Counted from the first letter of the stretch, positions 18,628 through 29,815 are shown. The stretch is 64,000 nt of DNA from Mayfieldus sp963740555 (GCA_963740555.1 CAVUES010000008.1:62001-126000), one strand, 5' to 3'. Notes: generated by a model not told the origin, from the letters alone. Numbers and translations: made by a program.

Positions 18628-19089
18628 ATGATTGAAGCCGGCGAGCCGGCGCCTGACTTCACCCTTCCCAACCAAATCGGCGAGCCGGTCTCGCTTTCGG
18701 ACTTTCGCGGCCGCAAGCTGATGCTGGTCTTCTACCCCGCCGACTTCAGCCCAGTCTGCAGCGATCAGCTCTCGATCTACCAGGAGGTGCTGGGGAAGAT
18801 CACCGACGCGGGCGTGCAGCTGGTCGGGGTCAGTGTCGACTCGAGCTGGACCCACAACGCGTTTCGCAAGCAGCTGGGCCTTGACATCCCGCTGCTCGCC
18901 GACTTCCATCCCAAGGGTGATATGAGCCGCAAGTACGGGGCCTACCTCGATGATTTAGGGATCAGCAATCGCTCCTTGGTGCTGATCGACGAAGAGGGCG
19001 TGGTTCGCTGGGTGCACGAGTCGCCGTCGGTGCTCGACATTCCCGGGGCCAACCTGATCTTCGACGCGCTCGAAGCGGTCGCGTCCTAG
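18628..19089 (+). CDS. Peroxiredoxin (AhpC/TSA, Bcp/AhpE-like)
   Basis: Thiol peroxidase reducing hydrogen or organic peroxides. 153 residues, thioredoxin fold: APDFTLPNQIGEPVSLSDFRGRK, then FYPADFSPVCSDQL with the peroxidatic Cys (Pro-Val-Cys-Ser) and the conserved Arg-containing region further on; NRSLVLIDEEGVVRWVH is typical of the family. Only one Cys lies in the active-site helix, so it may work by a 1-Cys mechanism. No signal peptide. Starts directly after repeat copy 2 with no clear Shine-Dalgarno. Confidence 0.9.
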   Translation: MIEAGEPAPDFTLPNQIGEPVSLSDFRGRKLMLVFYPADFSPVCSDQLSIYQEVLGKITDAGVQLVGVSVDSSWTHNAFRKQLGLDIPLLADFHPKGDMSRKYGAYLDDLGISNRSLVLIDEEGVVRWVHESPSVLDIPGANLIFDALEAVAS

Positions 19090-19099
19090 GGCAACGCAG

Positions 19100-19147
19100 G
19101 GTGGGCACCCCGGAGGGGCGACTGGCGCTTTCAGGCGCCTTAGTCGC
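19100..19147 (+). terminator. Hairpin region after the peroxiredoxin gene
   Basis: Two GC-rich inverted repeats follow the stop: GGGTG-GG-CACCC and a larger one with arms GACTGGCGC and GCGCC-TTA-GTC around TTTCAG. There is no long T run, so termination efficiency is uncertain. The DsbA-like gene then has TAGCCT (19173-19178) six bases before its ATG. Confidence 0.4.
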
Positions 19148-19184
19148 GGTATGCGCGACAAATGCGCATCGTTAGCCTGCGATC

Positions 19185-19685
19185 ATGAGCGAGCTGACCA
19201 GCGCGGTTGTCCCGGCGGTCGCCCCCGACGACCATGTTCGCGGCGAGGGGGAGGAGCTGATCGTCTACGCCGACCTCGGTTGCCCGCACTGCGCCGCCGC
19301 CTGGGAGCGAATCAGGGCGCTCGAGGCGTCGATCGTGTTTCGTCACTTTCCACTCGCCAGCAAGCACCCCCGTGCACCCGCCCTGCACGCGGCCGCCGAG
19401 GCGGCAGGGAGCCAGGGGAGCTTCTTCGAGATGGTCGACTCCCTGTTCGCGGACCGCGGGCGGGTCGACGACCCCCATCTCTGGGAGCGTGCCGAGCGCC
19501 TCGGGCTCGATCTCGAGCGCTTCGATTCCGAGCGACGCTCCGACGAGGTTGGGGTTCGGATCAAGCGGGACTTCGAGTCCGGGATCCGAGCGGGGGTGAT
19601 GAGCACACCTGCTCTGTTCCGAGACGGCGAGTCGGTGCCGCTGGAGGATCTGGAGCCTTCCCCCCGAGCAAGGAGTAACGAGTAA
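19185..19685 (+). CDS. DsbA-family thioredoxin-fold oxidoreductase
   Basis: 166 residues with the redox motif Cys-Pro-His-Cys in YADLGCPHCAAAW, then FRHFPLASKHPRAPALHAAAEAA and a cis-proline region near MSTPALFRDG. This is the FrnE/DsbA-like cytosolic form: there is no signal peptide or transmembrane anchor. Probably catalyses thiol-disulfide exchange or reduces oxidised proteins; its placement after a peroxiredoxin supports a redox role. The 3' end, including the TAA stop, is made of a heptanucleotide repeat array. Confidence 0.88.
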   Translation: MSELTSAVVPAVAPDDHVRGEGEELIVYADLGCPHCAAAWERIRALEASIVFRHFPLASKHPRAPALHAAAEAAGSQGSFFEMVDSLFADRGRVDDPHLWERAERLGLDLERFDSERRSDEVGVRIKRDFESGIRAGVMSTPALFRDGESVPLEDLEPSPRARSNE

Positions 19686-19694
19686 CGAGGAACG
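19666..19694 (-). repeat. Heptanucleotide array at the end of the DsbA-like gene
   Basis: Four 7-bp units read on the plus strand as GAGCAAG, GAGTAAC, GAGTAAC, GAGGAAC (19666-19693), the reverse orientation of the TTCCTCG arrays. The DsbA-like stop codon lies inside the array, so the repeat supplies the last codons of that protein. Confidence 0.85.
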
Positions 19695-19777
19695 CCTCTG
19701 TAAGATCGCCAGCGACAGAGAACGAGAGTTCTTAAGCGAAAGGGCCGCCAACCGGGCGGCCGGAGGTAAAAACTTAG
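19695..19777 (+). promoter_or_regulatory. pnp leader with hairpin next to the Shine-Dalgarno
   Basis: About 80 bases upstream of pnp. TAAGAT near 19701 is a possible -10. A perfect 7-bp stem GGCCGCC / GGCGGCC (19743-19749, 19755-19761) abuts the strong GGAGG at 19762-19766. PNPase genes are commonly autoregulated through 5' hairpins, and an Actino-pnp RNA motif is known upstream of actinobacterial pnp genes; whether this is that motif needs a covariance search. Confidence 0.55.
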
Positions 19778-22025
<2,248 letters not shown>

Positions 22026-22036
<11 letters not shown>

Positions 22037-23303
22037 CAGCCAGCTAACCGAGCTCGAATCGGGCGTTCGGGTCGTCACCGAGGCGGTGCCATCGGTGCGC
22101 TCGGTCGCGCTCGGCCTCTGGGTGAGGACCGGGTCGCGCAACGAGACCCCGGCGCAGGAGGGCGTCTCGCATTTCCTCGAGCACATGCTGTTCAAGGGGA
22201 CGAAGACGCACTCGGCGATCGAGATCTCGGAGAAGTTCGACGGCCTGGGGGCTTCGGTGAACGCGGCCACCGGCAAGGAGACCACCCATCTGCACGCCCG
22301 CTTCCTCGACGAGCACACTGAGGAGGCGTTCGAGCTGCTCAGCGAGATGCTGCTCGAGCCGACCTACGCCGAGGTCGACTCCGAGCGCGATGTCGTTCTG
22401 GAGGAGATCGCGATGTACGAGGACGAGCCGATGGACCGGGTTCACGATTTCCTCGCCGAGGCGGTGTTCGGAAAGCACCCGCTGGGTCGCCGGATCCTCG
22501 GTCGCTCGGAGGTGATCGCGTCGATCCCGGTGCCCGAGATCGACGCCTACCACGACGGCCACTACGTGGGGCCCAACCTCGTCGTCGCGGCGGCAGGTCA
22601 TCTCGACCACGAGCGGATCTGCGAGCTGGCGCGGCGCTTCGTAGTCCCGCCGGCGCAGGACGCTGCCGATTGGAACGGCGCCGGGATGGCGACCGAGCCG
22701 CGGCTGCGCTTCCACGAGAAGGACACCGAGCAGTACCACATCTGCTTCGGCGGGCCGGGCTTGACCCGCGACGACGATCGCCGCTACGCGCTGGAGGTGT
22801 TCGACTCGATCTTCGGCGGCTCCTCGTCCTCGCGGCTCTTCATCGAGGTGCGGGAGAAGCGCGGCCTTGCCTATTCGGTCGGCTCCTACAACGACAAGTA
22901 CACAGACGGAGGGCTCGTCGCCACCTACGTCGGTACGCGGGAGGAGAACGTCGAAGAGGCATGCGAGGTGATCGCGACGGAGCTCGCGCGGCTGCGCAGC
23001 GAGCCAATATCCGACGAGGAGCTCGCGCGCGGGAAGGAGCACCTCAAGGGTCGCACCGTCCTCTCCGCCGAGTCGACCGCATCGCGGATGACGAGGATCG
23101 CTCGCGCCGTCCTCTTCGGCCTGCCGCTCTATTCGCTCGACGAGGTCCTCGCCAAGGTCGATGAGGTCACGGTCGCCGACCTGGCAGCGCTGGGCGAAGA
23201 GCTATACGACCCGAAGCACCTATCGGCGGCCTGCATCGGGCGCAGGGAGGATCTGTTCCGAACCGCCGTTGCCGGCGTTGCCGAGCCCCTGGCGACAGCG
23301 TGA
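22026..23303 (+). CDS. M16-family zinc protease (mitochondrial-processing-peptidase-like)
   Basis: 425 residues from a GTG inside the end of pnp, giving the family N-terminus ELESGVRVVTEAVPSVRSVALGLWV. It has the inverted zinc motif HFLEH (in GVSHFLEHMLFKGT) with the distal Glu in DVVLEEIAMYED, and the second-domain signature EVREKRGLAYSVGSYNDKYTDGG. This matches the PNPase-linked YmxG/PqqL-like proteases found after pnp in many Gram-positives. No signal peptide, so cytosolic; substrate unknown. A heptamer array follows the stop. Confidence 0.93.
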
Positions 23304-23304
23304 G

Positions 23305-23346
23305 CTCGTTCCTCGTTCTTCGTTACTCGCTCCTCGTGCGAGGAAC
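23305..23346 (+). repeat. Heptanucleotide array between the M16 protease and dapB
   Basis: Five consecutive 7-bp units CTCGTTC, CTCGTTC, TTCGTTA, CTCGCTC, CTCGTGC (23305-23339), then one inverted unit GAGGAAC (23340-23346), which lets the 3' end fold as TCCTCG-TG-CGAGGA. It starts one base after the protease stop and ends 12 bases before the dapB ATG. Confidence 0.85.
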
Positions 23347-23358
23347 GGTGCGGTGTCG

Positions 23359-24033
23359 ATGATTCGGGTGGTCGTCTCTGGCGCGGCCGGGCGGATGGGG
23401 CAGACCGTCTGCGAGGCGGTCGAGGGCGCCGACGACATGGAGTTGACCGGGCGCGCGGACCCGGCCCTGAGCGACGACCTTGCCGCGGTTCTCGACGGTG
23501 CCGACGTCGTCGTCGACTTCAGCACCCCCGACGCGGCGCCGGGCAACGTCCACGCCTGCCTCGAGGCAGGCGTTCACGCGGTGGTCGGAACCTCCGGCTT
23601 CGACCTCGCCGCGCTTCGCGATGCGGTCGGCGATACCGGTGGCGACGCAAAATGCTTCGTGGCTCCCAACTTCGCGATCGGCGCGGCGCTGATGATGCAA
23701 ATGGCGCAGCAGGCCGCCTCACAGATGCCCGAATGCGAGATCGTCGAGCTGCACCACGACCGTAAGCTCGACGCCCCCTCGGGCACCGCGAAGCGGACGG
23801 CCGAGTTGATCGCGGAGGCCGGCGGCAACGTCCACGAGCCGATCCACTCGGTTCGCCTGCCGGGCCTGGTCGCCCACCAGGAGGTCATCTTCGGCGGCGA
23901 AGGCCAGACGCTGACGATCCGCCACGACTCCACCGACCGGCAATCCTTCATGCCGGGAGTGCTCCTCGCCGTCCGCAAGGTGGGGGAGCTGCCGGAGCGC
24001 TTCACCGTGGGCCTCGAGTCAATTCTTGAATAA
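23359..24033 (+). CDS. dapB: 4-hydroxy-tetrahydrodipicolinate reductase
   Basis: NAD(P)H-dependent step of diaminopimelate and lysine synthesis. 224 residues, at the short end of the family: VVVSGAAGRMGQTVCEAV nucleotide-binding start, FSTPDAAPGNV, VVGTSGFD, VAPNFAIGAALMM and the catalytic ELHHDRKLDAPSGTA with both His and Lys. An in-frame GTG at 23353 would add two residues. Placed with an amidase and dapA; dapF and an aminotransferase of the pathway are also in this window. Confidence 0.94.
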   Translation: MIRVVVSGAAGRMGQTVCEAVEGADDMELTGRADPALSDDLAAVLDGADVVVDFSTPDAAPGNVHACLEAGVHAVVGTSGFDLAALRDAVGDTGGDAKCFVAPNFAIGAALMMQMAQQAASQMPECEIVELHHDRKLDAPSGTAKRTAELIAEAGGNVHEPIHSVRLPGLVAHQEVIFGGEGQTLTIRHDSTDRQSFMPGVLLAVRKVGELPERFTVGLESILE

Positions 24034-24088
24034 CTTGCTCTGTGTCGCGGCCTCACTTATCTGGCCAGCCGACCAATAGGATCGCCCT

Positions 24089-25558
24089 GTGAGCGACGAC
24101 TTCGCCCGCATGGACGCGACCGCGCAGGCGGCGCTGGTCAGGGACGGTGACGCGAGCCCGGCGGAGCTGGCCGAGGCGGCGATCGCGCGCATCGAGGCGC
24201 TGAACCCGGAGCTCAACGCGGTCATCCATCCCCTGTTCGAGAAGGGGCTCGAAGCCGCCAAGGGCGATCTGCCCGATGGGCCGTTCCGCGGCGTGCCGTT
24301 CCTGCTCAAGGACCTGCTGGCGCATTCGGCCGGCGATCCCTTCCACGAGGGGATGAAGCACCTGCGCGATCTCGCCTGGACCGAGGCGCAGGACACCGAG
24401 CTCGTGCGCCGCTTCCGCGCCGCCGGCTTCGTGATCCTCGGCCACACCAACACGCCGGAGCTCGGCATCCTCGCGACCACCGAGCCGGAGGCCTACGGCC
24501 CGACCCACAATCCCTGGGACCAGGACCGCTCGCCGGCGGGGTCGAGCGGCGGATCGGCGGCGGCGGTGGCAGCTGGCATGGTCGCGGTCGCGCACGCCAA
24601 CGACGGCGGGGGCTCGATTCGCATGCCGGCCTCCGCCTGCGGGCTCGTGGGGCTGAAGCCCTCGCGGGGCCGGGTCAGCCAGGGGCCGGAGTTCGGCGAC
24701 GTGATGACCGGGCTGATCGCCGAGCACATCGTTGCCCGCTCGGTTCGCGACAGCGCCAGGATCCTCGACTCGATCGCCGGAGAGGCGCCCGGGGACCCAT
24801 ATGTTGCCCCGACGCCATCGCGTCCCTACCTCGAAGAGGTCGGCGCCGACCCGGGACGGCTGCGCGTAGGGCTGATGACCTCTGCTCCCGCGGGCCAGTT
24901 CGAAGTGCACCCCGACTGCGTGGCCGCGGCTGAGGCGACCGCCAAGCTTTTGGAGTCGCTCGGCCACGCGGTCGAGACCTCGCACCCGGCTGCCCTCGAC
25001 GACCGCGACTACACAGAGCGCTTCATCCAGCGCTGGACTGCGGGGATCGCCTGGAACCTGGATTACTGGTCCCGCAAGACCGGTAAGCCGGTAACCGAGG
25101 ATGGGGTGGAGGCCTCGACCTGGGCGCTGGCCGAGATGGGGCGCTCCTTCAGTGGGGCGCAGTATCTGAGCGCGCTCGAGTATCAGCAGCGCGCCGCCCG
25201 CGACGCGGCCGCCTGGTGGGCGCAGGGCTTCGACCTGCTGCTGACGCCGACGATGGGCGAGCCGCCGACGCCGCTCGGCGCCTTTGCTGCCGATCCGGAG
25301 AACCCGGCCGCGCCGCTTTTTCGCTGTATCCCGACCGCGGCCTTCACCGCCTTCTGGAACACGAGCGGCCAGCCGGGAATCTCGCTGCCACTGCACTGGA
25401 ACGACGACGGGCTGCCGATCGGGACCCAGTTCGTCGCCGCCTACGGGCGCGAGAATCTGTTGATCCGCTTGGCCGCGCAGCTCGAGGAGGCGCAGCCCTG
25501 GTCGGACCGCTGGCCGGTGGTGGCGCTGCCTGAATCACAGCGCTCCGCCGCGGGCTGA
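24089..25558 (+). CDS. Amidase signature family hydrolase
   Basis: 489-residue amidase with the full Ser-cisSer-Lys triad: Lys in VPFLLKDLLAHSAG, the signature GSSGGSAAAVAAGMVAVAHANDGGGS and the Ser-rich loop RMPASACGLVGLKPSRG. Substrate is unknown; the sequence pattern is nearest to non-GatA amidases acting on small or linear amides. GTG start with TAGGAT (24077-24082) six bases upstream, so probably an independent leaderless transcript even though it lies between dapB and dapA. A link to DAP metabolism is not established. Confidence 0.9.
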   Translation: MSDDFARMDATAQAALVRDGDASPAELAEAAIARIEALNPELNAVIHPLFEKGLEAAKGDLPDGPFRGVPFLLKDLLAHSAGDPFHEGMKHLRDLAWTEAQDTELVRRFRAAGFVILGHTNTPELGILATTEPEAYGPTHNPWDQDRSPAGSSGGSAAAVAAGMVAVAHANDGGGSIRMPASACGLVGLKPSRGRVSQGPEFGDVMTGLIAEHIVARSVRDSARILDSIAGEAPGDPYVAPTPSRPYLEEVGADPGRLRVGLMTSAPAGQFEVHPDCVAAAEATAKLLESLGHAVETSHPAALDDRDYTERFIQRWTAGIAWNLDYWSRKTGKPVTEDGVEASTWALAEMGRSFSGAQYLSALEYQQRAARDAAAWWAQGFDLLLTPTMGEPPTPLGAFAADPENPAAPLFRCIPTAAFTAFWNTSGQPGISLPLHWNDDGLPIGTQFVAAYGRENLLIRLAAQLEEAQPWSDRWPVVALPESQRSAAG

Positions 25559-25579
25559 GCACCCGGTACCCTGCGACGC

Positions 25580-26452
25580 ATGGCGGAGATTCGGGGTGTG
25601 CTCACGGCCATGGTGACGCCGTTTCACGAGGACGGCGGAGTCGACGAAGCCGGCGTGCGCAGGCTGGCGCGCCATCTGATCGAGCACGGCTCGCACGGGC
25701 TCGTGATCGCCGGCACCACCGGCGAGGCGCCGACGCTCTCAGACGATGAGAAGTTGGCTGTGTTCCGCGCCGTGCGCGACGAGCTCGGCGACGAGGCGAC
25801 GCTGATCCTCGGCACCGGCTCCAACGACACCCTGCACACCGTCGAGCTGACCAAGCTGGCCGCCGAGGCCGGCGCCGACGCGGCGATAGTAGTCACGCCC
25901 TATTACAACAAGCCAAACGAGGCCGGATTGATGGCCCATTACGGGGCGGTGTCGGAGGTCGGGCTTCCGATCGTCCTCTACAACATCCCTTCGCGGGTCG
26001 TGATCAACATCAAGCCGGACCTGCTCGCCGAGCTCGCCAAGCTGCCCAACGTGGTCGCCGTCAAGCAGGCAAACAACGACGAGCTCGGACCGATCGAGGG
26101 CCTCGACGTCCTGGCCGGCAACGACGAGATCTTCATCCGCACGCTCGAGTTCGGCGGCGCCGGCGGCGTTCTCGTCGCCTCACAGGTCGTCGGACCGCGC
26201 ATGCGCGAGCTTTGGGACGCGGCGCAGGAGGGCGACCTGGAACGCGCCCGCGAGATCGACGCCGAGCTTGCGCCGGTCTATGAGGCGATGACCGTGACAG
26301 CCAACCCGATCCCCATCAAGGCCGCCCTGAAGATGCTGGGCCTGATCGAGTCCGACGCCCTGCGACTGCCGCTGGTGCCGGCGACCGAGCAGCAGCGGGG
26401 TGCGATCCGCCCGGCGCTGGAGGCGGCGGGGATCCTGGCAGCGGCGGGTTGA
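25580..26452 (+). CDS. dapA: 4-hydroxy-tetrahydrodipicolinate synthase
   Basis: Condenses pyruvate and aspartate semialdehyde, the first committed step to DAP and lysine. 290 residues, TIM barrel: LTAMVTPFHEDGGVDE, GTTGEAPTLSDDEK, the catalytic Tyr region VLYNIPSRVVINI and the Schiff-base Lys in VAVKQANNDE. TACCCT (25567-25572) seven bases before the ATG suggests a leaderless start. Its stop overlaps the rnj start (TTGA), a coupling seen in many actinobacteria. Confidence 0.96.
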   Translation: MAEIRGVLTAMVTPFHEDGGVDEAGVRRLARHLIEHGSHGLVIAGTTGEAPTLSDDEKLAVFRAVRDELGDEATLILGTGSNDTLHTVELTKLAAEAGADAAIVVTPYYNKPNEAGLMAHYGAVSEVGLPIVLYNIPSRVVINIKPDLLAELAKLPNVVAVKQANNDELGPIEGLDVLAGNDEIFIRTLEFGGAGGVLVASQVVGPRMRELWDAAQEGDLERAREIDAELAPVYEAMTVTANPIPIKAALKMLGLIESDALRLPLVPATEQQRGAIRPALEAAGILAAAG

Positions 26453-28113
26453 GCGGCGGAACCCTGAGAGTGCTCCCCCTCGGCGGGCTGGGGGAGATCG
26501 GCAAGAACATGACCGTCGTCGAGTACGACGGGCGCATCGTCGTCGTCGACACCGGGCTGATGTTCCCGACCTCCGAGATGCTCGGCATCGACCTCGTGCT
26601 GCCCGACTTCTCCTACCTGCGCGAGCGCGCCGGCGAGATCGAGGCGATCGTCCTCACCCACGGTCACGAGGACCATGTCGGTGCCCTGCCCTACGTGCTG
26701 CGCGAGCTCGGCGATCCCCCGGTGATCTATGGGGGCCTTTTGACCATCGGCTTGGTTCGCTCGAAGCTCGACGAGCACAAGCTCGGCGACGCGCCGCTGG
26801 AGGAGCTGGAGGCGGGAGAGCGGGTGCAGCTGGGCCCGTTCGAGCTCGAGCTGATCCACCTCTCGCACTCGATTCCAGACATGCGAGCCGTGCTGCTGCG
26901 CACCGAGGTGGGCTCGGTGCTGCTGACCGGTGACTACAAGTTCGACCAGACCCCGGTCGACGGGAACCCCGCCGACGTCTCGCGACTGGCCGAGCTGGGT
27001 CGCGAGGGCCTGTTGCTGCTGTGCGGCGACTCGACCAACGCCGACCGGCCCGGAGTCGCCCCGTCGGAGTCGAGCGTCGGGCCGGCCCTGCTGGAGACCT
27101 TCTCCCGCTGCAAGGGCCGCATCATCGTCACCTCGTTCGCGTCCAACGTGCATCGCGTGCAGCAGGTCATCGACGCCGCGGAGCAGCTCGACCGGCGGGT
27201 CGCGCTGGTGGGGCGCTCAATGCGCAAGAACTTCAACATCGCCTCCAACCTCGGCATGGCTGGGGCACCCTCGGGGCTGTTCATCCAGCCAAAAGAGATC
27301 GAGGACTTCCCCGACGAAAAGGTGATCGCGATCTCCACCGGCAGCCAGGGCGAGCCGCTGTCGGCGCTGCGCCGCATGGCCCACAACGACCACCGCGACG
27401 TCGAGCTTCACTCCGGCGACACGGTCGTCTTCTCGGCGTCACCGATCCCGGGCAACGAGCGTGCCGTCAACGAGACCATCGATCGCATCTTCCAGATCGG
27501 CGCTTCCGTGGTGACCGCGTCCGACGCCCCGATCCACGCATCCGGCCACGGCTGCATGGAGGAGCTGAAGCTGATGCTCAACCTGACCAAGCCCCGCTAC
27601 GTGCTGCCCGTCCACGGAGACCACAAGCGCTTGCGCCTTCACGCCGACCTCGCCCGATCGGTCGGAATCGAGTCCGACCACGTCTTCCAGGGGGCCAACG
27701 GCGTTCCGCTGGAGCTCGACGGGTCGAGCGCGCGGCTCGGCGAGGACGTCGGCGCCGGGATGATCTTCGTCGACGGCGTCGACATCGGCGAGCCCGACGA
27801 CGTGGCGCTGCGCGACCGCAGGATGATCTCCGCCGACGGCATCTTCATCGTCGTCGCGACGGTCTCCTCCGACGACGGCTCGATGGTCGCGCCGCCGGAG
27901 GTGATCTTCCGCGGCGTCCCCTTCCTCGAGGAGGCCGACGGGCTTGTCGAGGAGCTGCGCGACGTGGTCGAGGACTCACTCGCCGACGCCGCCCGCCACG
28001 AGGTGCACGAGCTGGAGCTGCTCCACGAGGACCTCCACGACGACATCGCGAAGTTCGTCTACGAGAAGCTTCGCCGCCGCCCGATGGTGCTGCCGGTCGT
28101 CGTCGAAGTCTAA
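26449..28113 (+). CDS. rnj: Ribonuclease J
   Basis: Metallo-beta-lactamase/beta-CASP nuclease with 5'-3' exo- and endonuclease activity on RNA. 554 residues from a TTG overlapping dapA: LPLGGLGEIGKNMTVVEYDG, zinc motif HGHEDHVGALPYVL, HSIPDMRAVLLRT, GDYKFDQTPVDG, the beta-CASP segment and the C-terminal VHGDHKRLRLHADLA. Together with PNPase and RNase Y in this window it completes a Gram-positive-type RNA decay set. The 3' flank holds a palindromic repeat and a minus-strand small RNA. Confidence 0.96.
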   Translation: MSGGTLRVLPLGGLGEIGKNMTVVEYDGRIVVVDTGLMFPTSEMLGIDLVLPDFSYLRERAGEIEAIVLTHGHEDHVGALPYVLRELGDPPVIYGGLLTIGLVRSKLDEHKLGDAPLEELEAGERVQLGPFELELIHLSHSIPDMRAVLLRTEVGSVLLTGDYKFDQTPVDGNPADVSRLAELGREGLLLLCGDSTNADRPGVAPSESSVGPALLETFSRCKGRIIVTSFASNVHRVQQVIDAAEQLDRRVALVGRSMRKNFNIASNLGMAGAPSGLFIQPKEIEDFPDEKVIAISTGSQGEPLSALRRMAHNDHRDVELHSGDTVVFSASPIPGNERAVNETIDRIFQIGASVVTASDAPIHASGHGCMEELKLMLNLTKPRYVLPVHGDHKRLRLHADLARSVGIESDHVFQGANGVPLELDGSSARLGEDVGAGMIFVDGVDIGEPDDVALRDRRMISADGIFIVVATVSSDDGSMVAPPEVIFRGVPFLEEADGLVEELRDVVEDSLADAARHEVHELELLHEDLHDDIAKFVYEKLRRRPMVLPVVVEV

Positions 28114-28126
28114 GCAAACGCGACCG

Positions 28127-28221
28127 GAGGGCGGAGAACGAGTAGGTCGGTGGACGTAGAGCGGAGGGGCTGAGAACCGAAGCCGCGAGCCCGAGGACGC
28201 CGAAGCGCGATGGTTTGCAAG
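28127..28221 (-). repeat. Palindromic repeat family B, copy 2 (after rnj)
   Basis: Read on the minus strand it begins GCAAACCATCGCGCTTCGG-CGTCCTCGG and ends TACGTCCACCGACCT. The first part matches the region after mihF (7092-7120) and the second part resembles the end of the recA downstream element (near 39282-39292). Lies between rnj and the sRNA. Confidence 0.5.
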
Positions 28222-28226
28222 GGCCG

Positions 28227-28351
28227 CAAAAGAAAGCCGCCGAGCTTCTAGGGAGGGGGGAAGCCCGGCGGCTGCTCCAGCCTTAAGGCTGAAGATGGGC
28301 TCGCCGAGGTGCTAAGGGGGAGATCCTCGACGAGCCCGTGTGTCTCGTCCG
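28227..28351 (-). ncRNA. 6C-like small RNA (two hairpins with C-rich loops)
   Basis: Transcribed from the minus strand between the histidine kinase and rnj ends. Hairpin 1 has the stem GGGCTCG / CGAGCCC (28331-28337 with 28297-28303), extended by AGG/CCT, and a loop containing five consecutive C. A small self-complementary CAGCCTTAAGGCTG follows (28278-28291). Hairpin 2 has a 13-bp stem with one mismatch, AGCCGCCGGGCTT against the strand at 28235-28247, with seven consecutive C in the loop, and is followed by TTCTTTT, an intrinsic terminator. A -10-like TAATTT lies upstream. Two C-rich-loop hairpins are the hallmark of the actinobacterial 6C RNA; the first loop has five rather than six C, so membership needs a covariance-model test. 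5' end estimated. Confidence 0.65.
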
Positions 28352-28373
28352 CGATGGAAATTAATTCCGAGCG

Positions 28374-29813
28374 TTAAAGCGCCCCTAAAGAGGATGTAAT
28401 TGGTTGCTCAGTCTTTCTTAGCGGCAGGGTGACGGTGACCAAAGCCCCTCCAAGCGAGGACTCGCTCGCCTTCACCTCACCGCCGTGTGAGCGGGCGACC
28501 GCGCGCACGATCGCAAGGCCGAGCCCGGTTCCGCCTCCGATCGCGGTGTCGGCCGGGCCGCTGCCCCGCACGAAGCGATCGAAGACGTGCTCGCGCATGC
28601 CATCCGGAATCCCGGGGCCGTCGTCGGCGACCTCGACGATCGCTTTCTCGCCGTCCACCTCGAGCTTGAGCTCGATCGTCGAGCCGTCGGGCGTGTGACG
28701 GACCGCGTTGTCGAGCAGGTTGACGACCATCCGGTGCAGTTCGTCGGGATTGCCGTGTATGGGAACCGGGCGGCCGTTGTCGAGGTTGAGCCGCCTCGCC
28801 CCGGCGACCGGGGCCACCTCGGCGGCGGCGTTACCGGCGATCTCGGCGAGGTCGCAATCGATGCGCTCGCTGATTCGTCCGGCGTCGGCTCGGGCGAGCA
28901 GCAGCAGGTCGGCCACAAGTCGGCTCATCCGCCGCGAGGAGCGAAGCGCCGAGTCCACCATCTCGTGATCCTCCGAGTCCGCGGGCGAGGGGAGCGATGC
29001 CTGCAGCAGCTCAAGGTTGGCGATCACGCTGGTCAGCGGAGTGCGCAGCTCGTGCGAGGCGTCGGCGACGAACTCGCGCTGCTGCTGCATCGCCTGCTCT
29101 CGCTCGGTTCGCGCGGCGTCGAGCGAGCGGAGCATCTGATCCAGGGTGTGCGCCAGCTCGCCGACCTCGTCGTCGACGTCCGGCTGCGGCATGCGCCGCG
29201 AGGGATCGCGGGTGCTCGCGATCTCCCCCGCGGTTGCGGTCAGCAAGCCGATCGGCCGCATCGCCTGGTTGGCGATCGCCAGACCCGCGAGGCTGGCCAG
29301 CAGCACCCCGCCCAGGACTCCGGCGGCGATGAACAGCCACAGCCGCTCGATCGTCGAGGCGATGTGCTCGTCGCTGCGCGCGTACTGCACGTAGCCGACC
29401 ACCGTGGCCCCCTCGCTGACGATCGGGGTGCTTACCACGCGCAGCGAGCCGACGTGGGTCACCCCGGGTCGCGGCAGGCCGAGGTGGGGAGCGTTGTGCG
29501 TTCGCGCGCGGACGTGGCCGGTCGCGTCGAAGATCCTCACCACGGCACCGTTGGGAAGCGCGAAGTCGTCCAGCTCGGGGCTGGTGACGAGGGGGCCGGC
29601 GGGGGTCTGGGTGACCCGGACCTGGGATGCCAGCGTGCTCACCGCTCCGTGCATCTCGCGGTTGAAGTCGTTGCGGATGCGGGTCGTCGCCAGATGGCCG
29701 ATCACAGCGGCGAAGACGAGCAGGATCGCCAGTGTCAACCCGGCAGAACCGGCGGCGAGGCGCCAGCGCACTGGCCAGCTCCTTGGATGGGTGAGGCGAC
29801 GCAGAAGGGCCAT
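28374..29813 (-). CDS. Two-component sensor histidine kinase
   Basis: 479 residues. An N-terminal membrane helix (about residues 20-42), an extracytoplasmic domain of roughly 120 residues, a second helix (about 163-185), HAMP, then the dimerisation H-box FVADASHELRTPLTSV (His near 254), N-box LLDNAVRHTPDG, G1 VADDGPGIPDG and G2 GGTGLGLAIVRAVA. Architecture resembles MprB/PrrB-type envelope-stress kinases, but the signal is unknown. It lies two bases after its response regulator gene, in one minus-strand operon, and its 3' end adjoins the 6C-like RNA. Confidence 0.94.
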   Translation of the reverse strand: MALLRRLTHPRSWPVRWRLAAGSAGLTLAILLVFAAVIGHLATTRIRNDFNREMHGAVSTLASQVRVTQTPAGPLVTSPELDDFALPNGAVVRIFDATGHVRARTHNAPHLGLPRPGVTHVGSLRVVSTPIVSEGATVVGYVQYARSDEHIASTIERLWLFIAAGVLGGVLLASLAGLAIANQAMRPIGLLTATAGEIASTRDPSRRMPQPDVDDEVGELAHTLDQMLRSLDAARTEREQAMQQQREFVADASHELRTPLTSVIANLELLQASLPSPADSEDHEMVDSALRSSRRMSRLVADLLLLARADAGRISERIDCDLAEIAGNAAAEVAPVAGARRLNLDNGRPVPIHGNPDELHRMVVNLLDNAVRHTPDGSTIELKLEVDGEKAIVEVADDGPGIPDGMREHVFDRFVRGSGPADTAIGGGTGLGLAIVRAVARSHGGEVKASESSLGGALVTVTLPLRKTEQPITSSLGAL

Positions 29814-29815
29814 GC

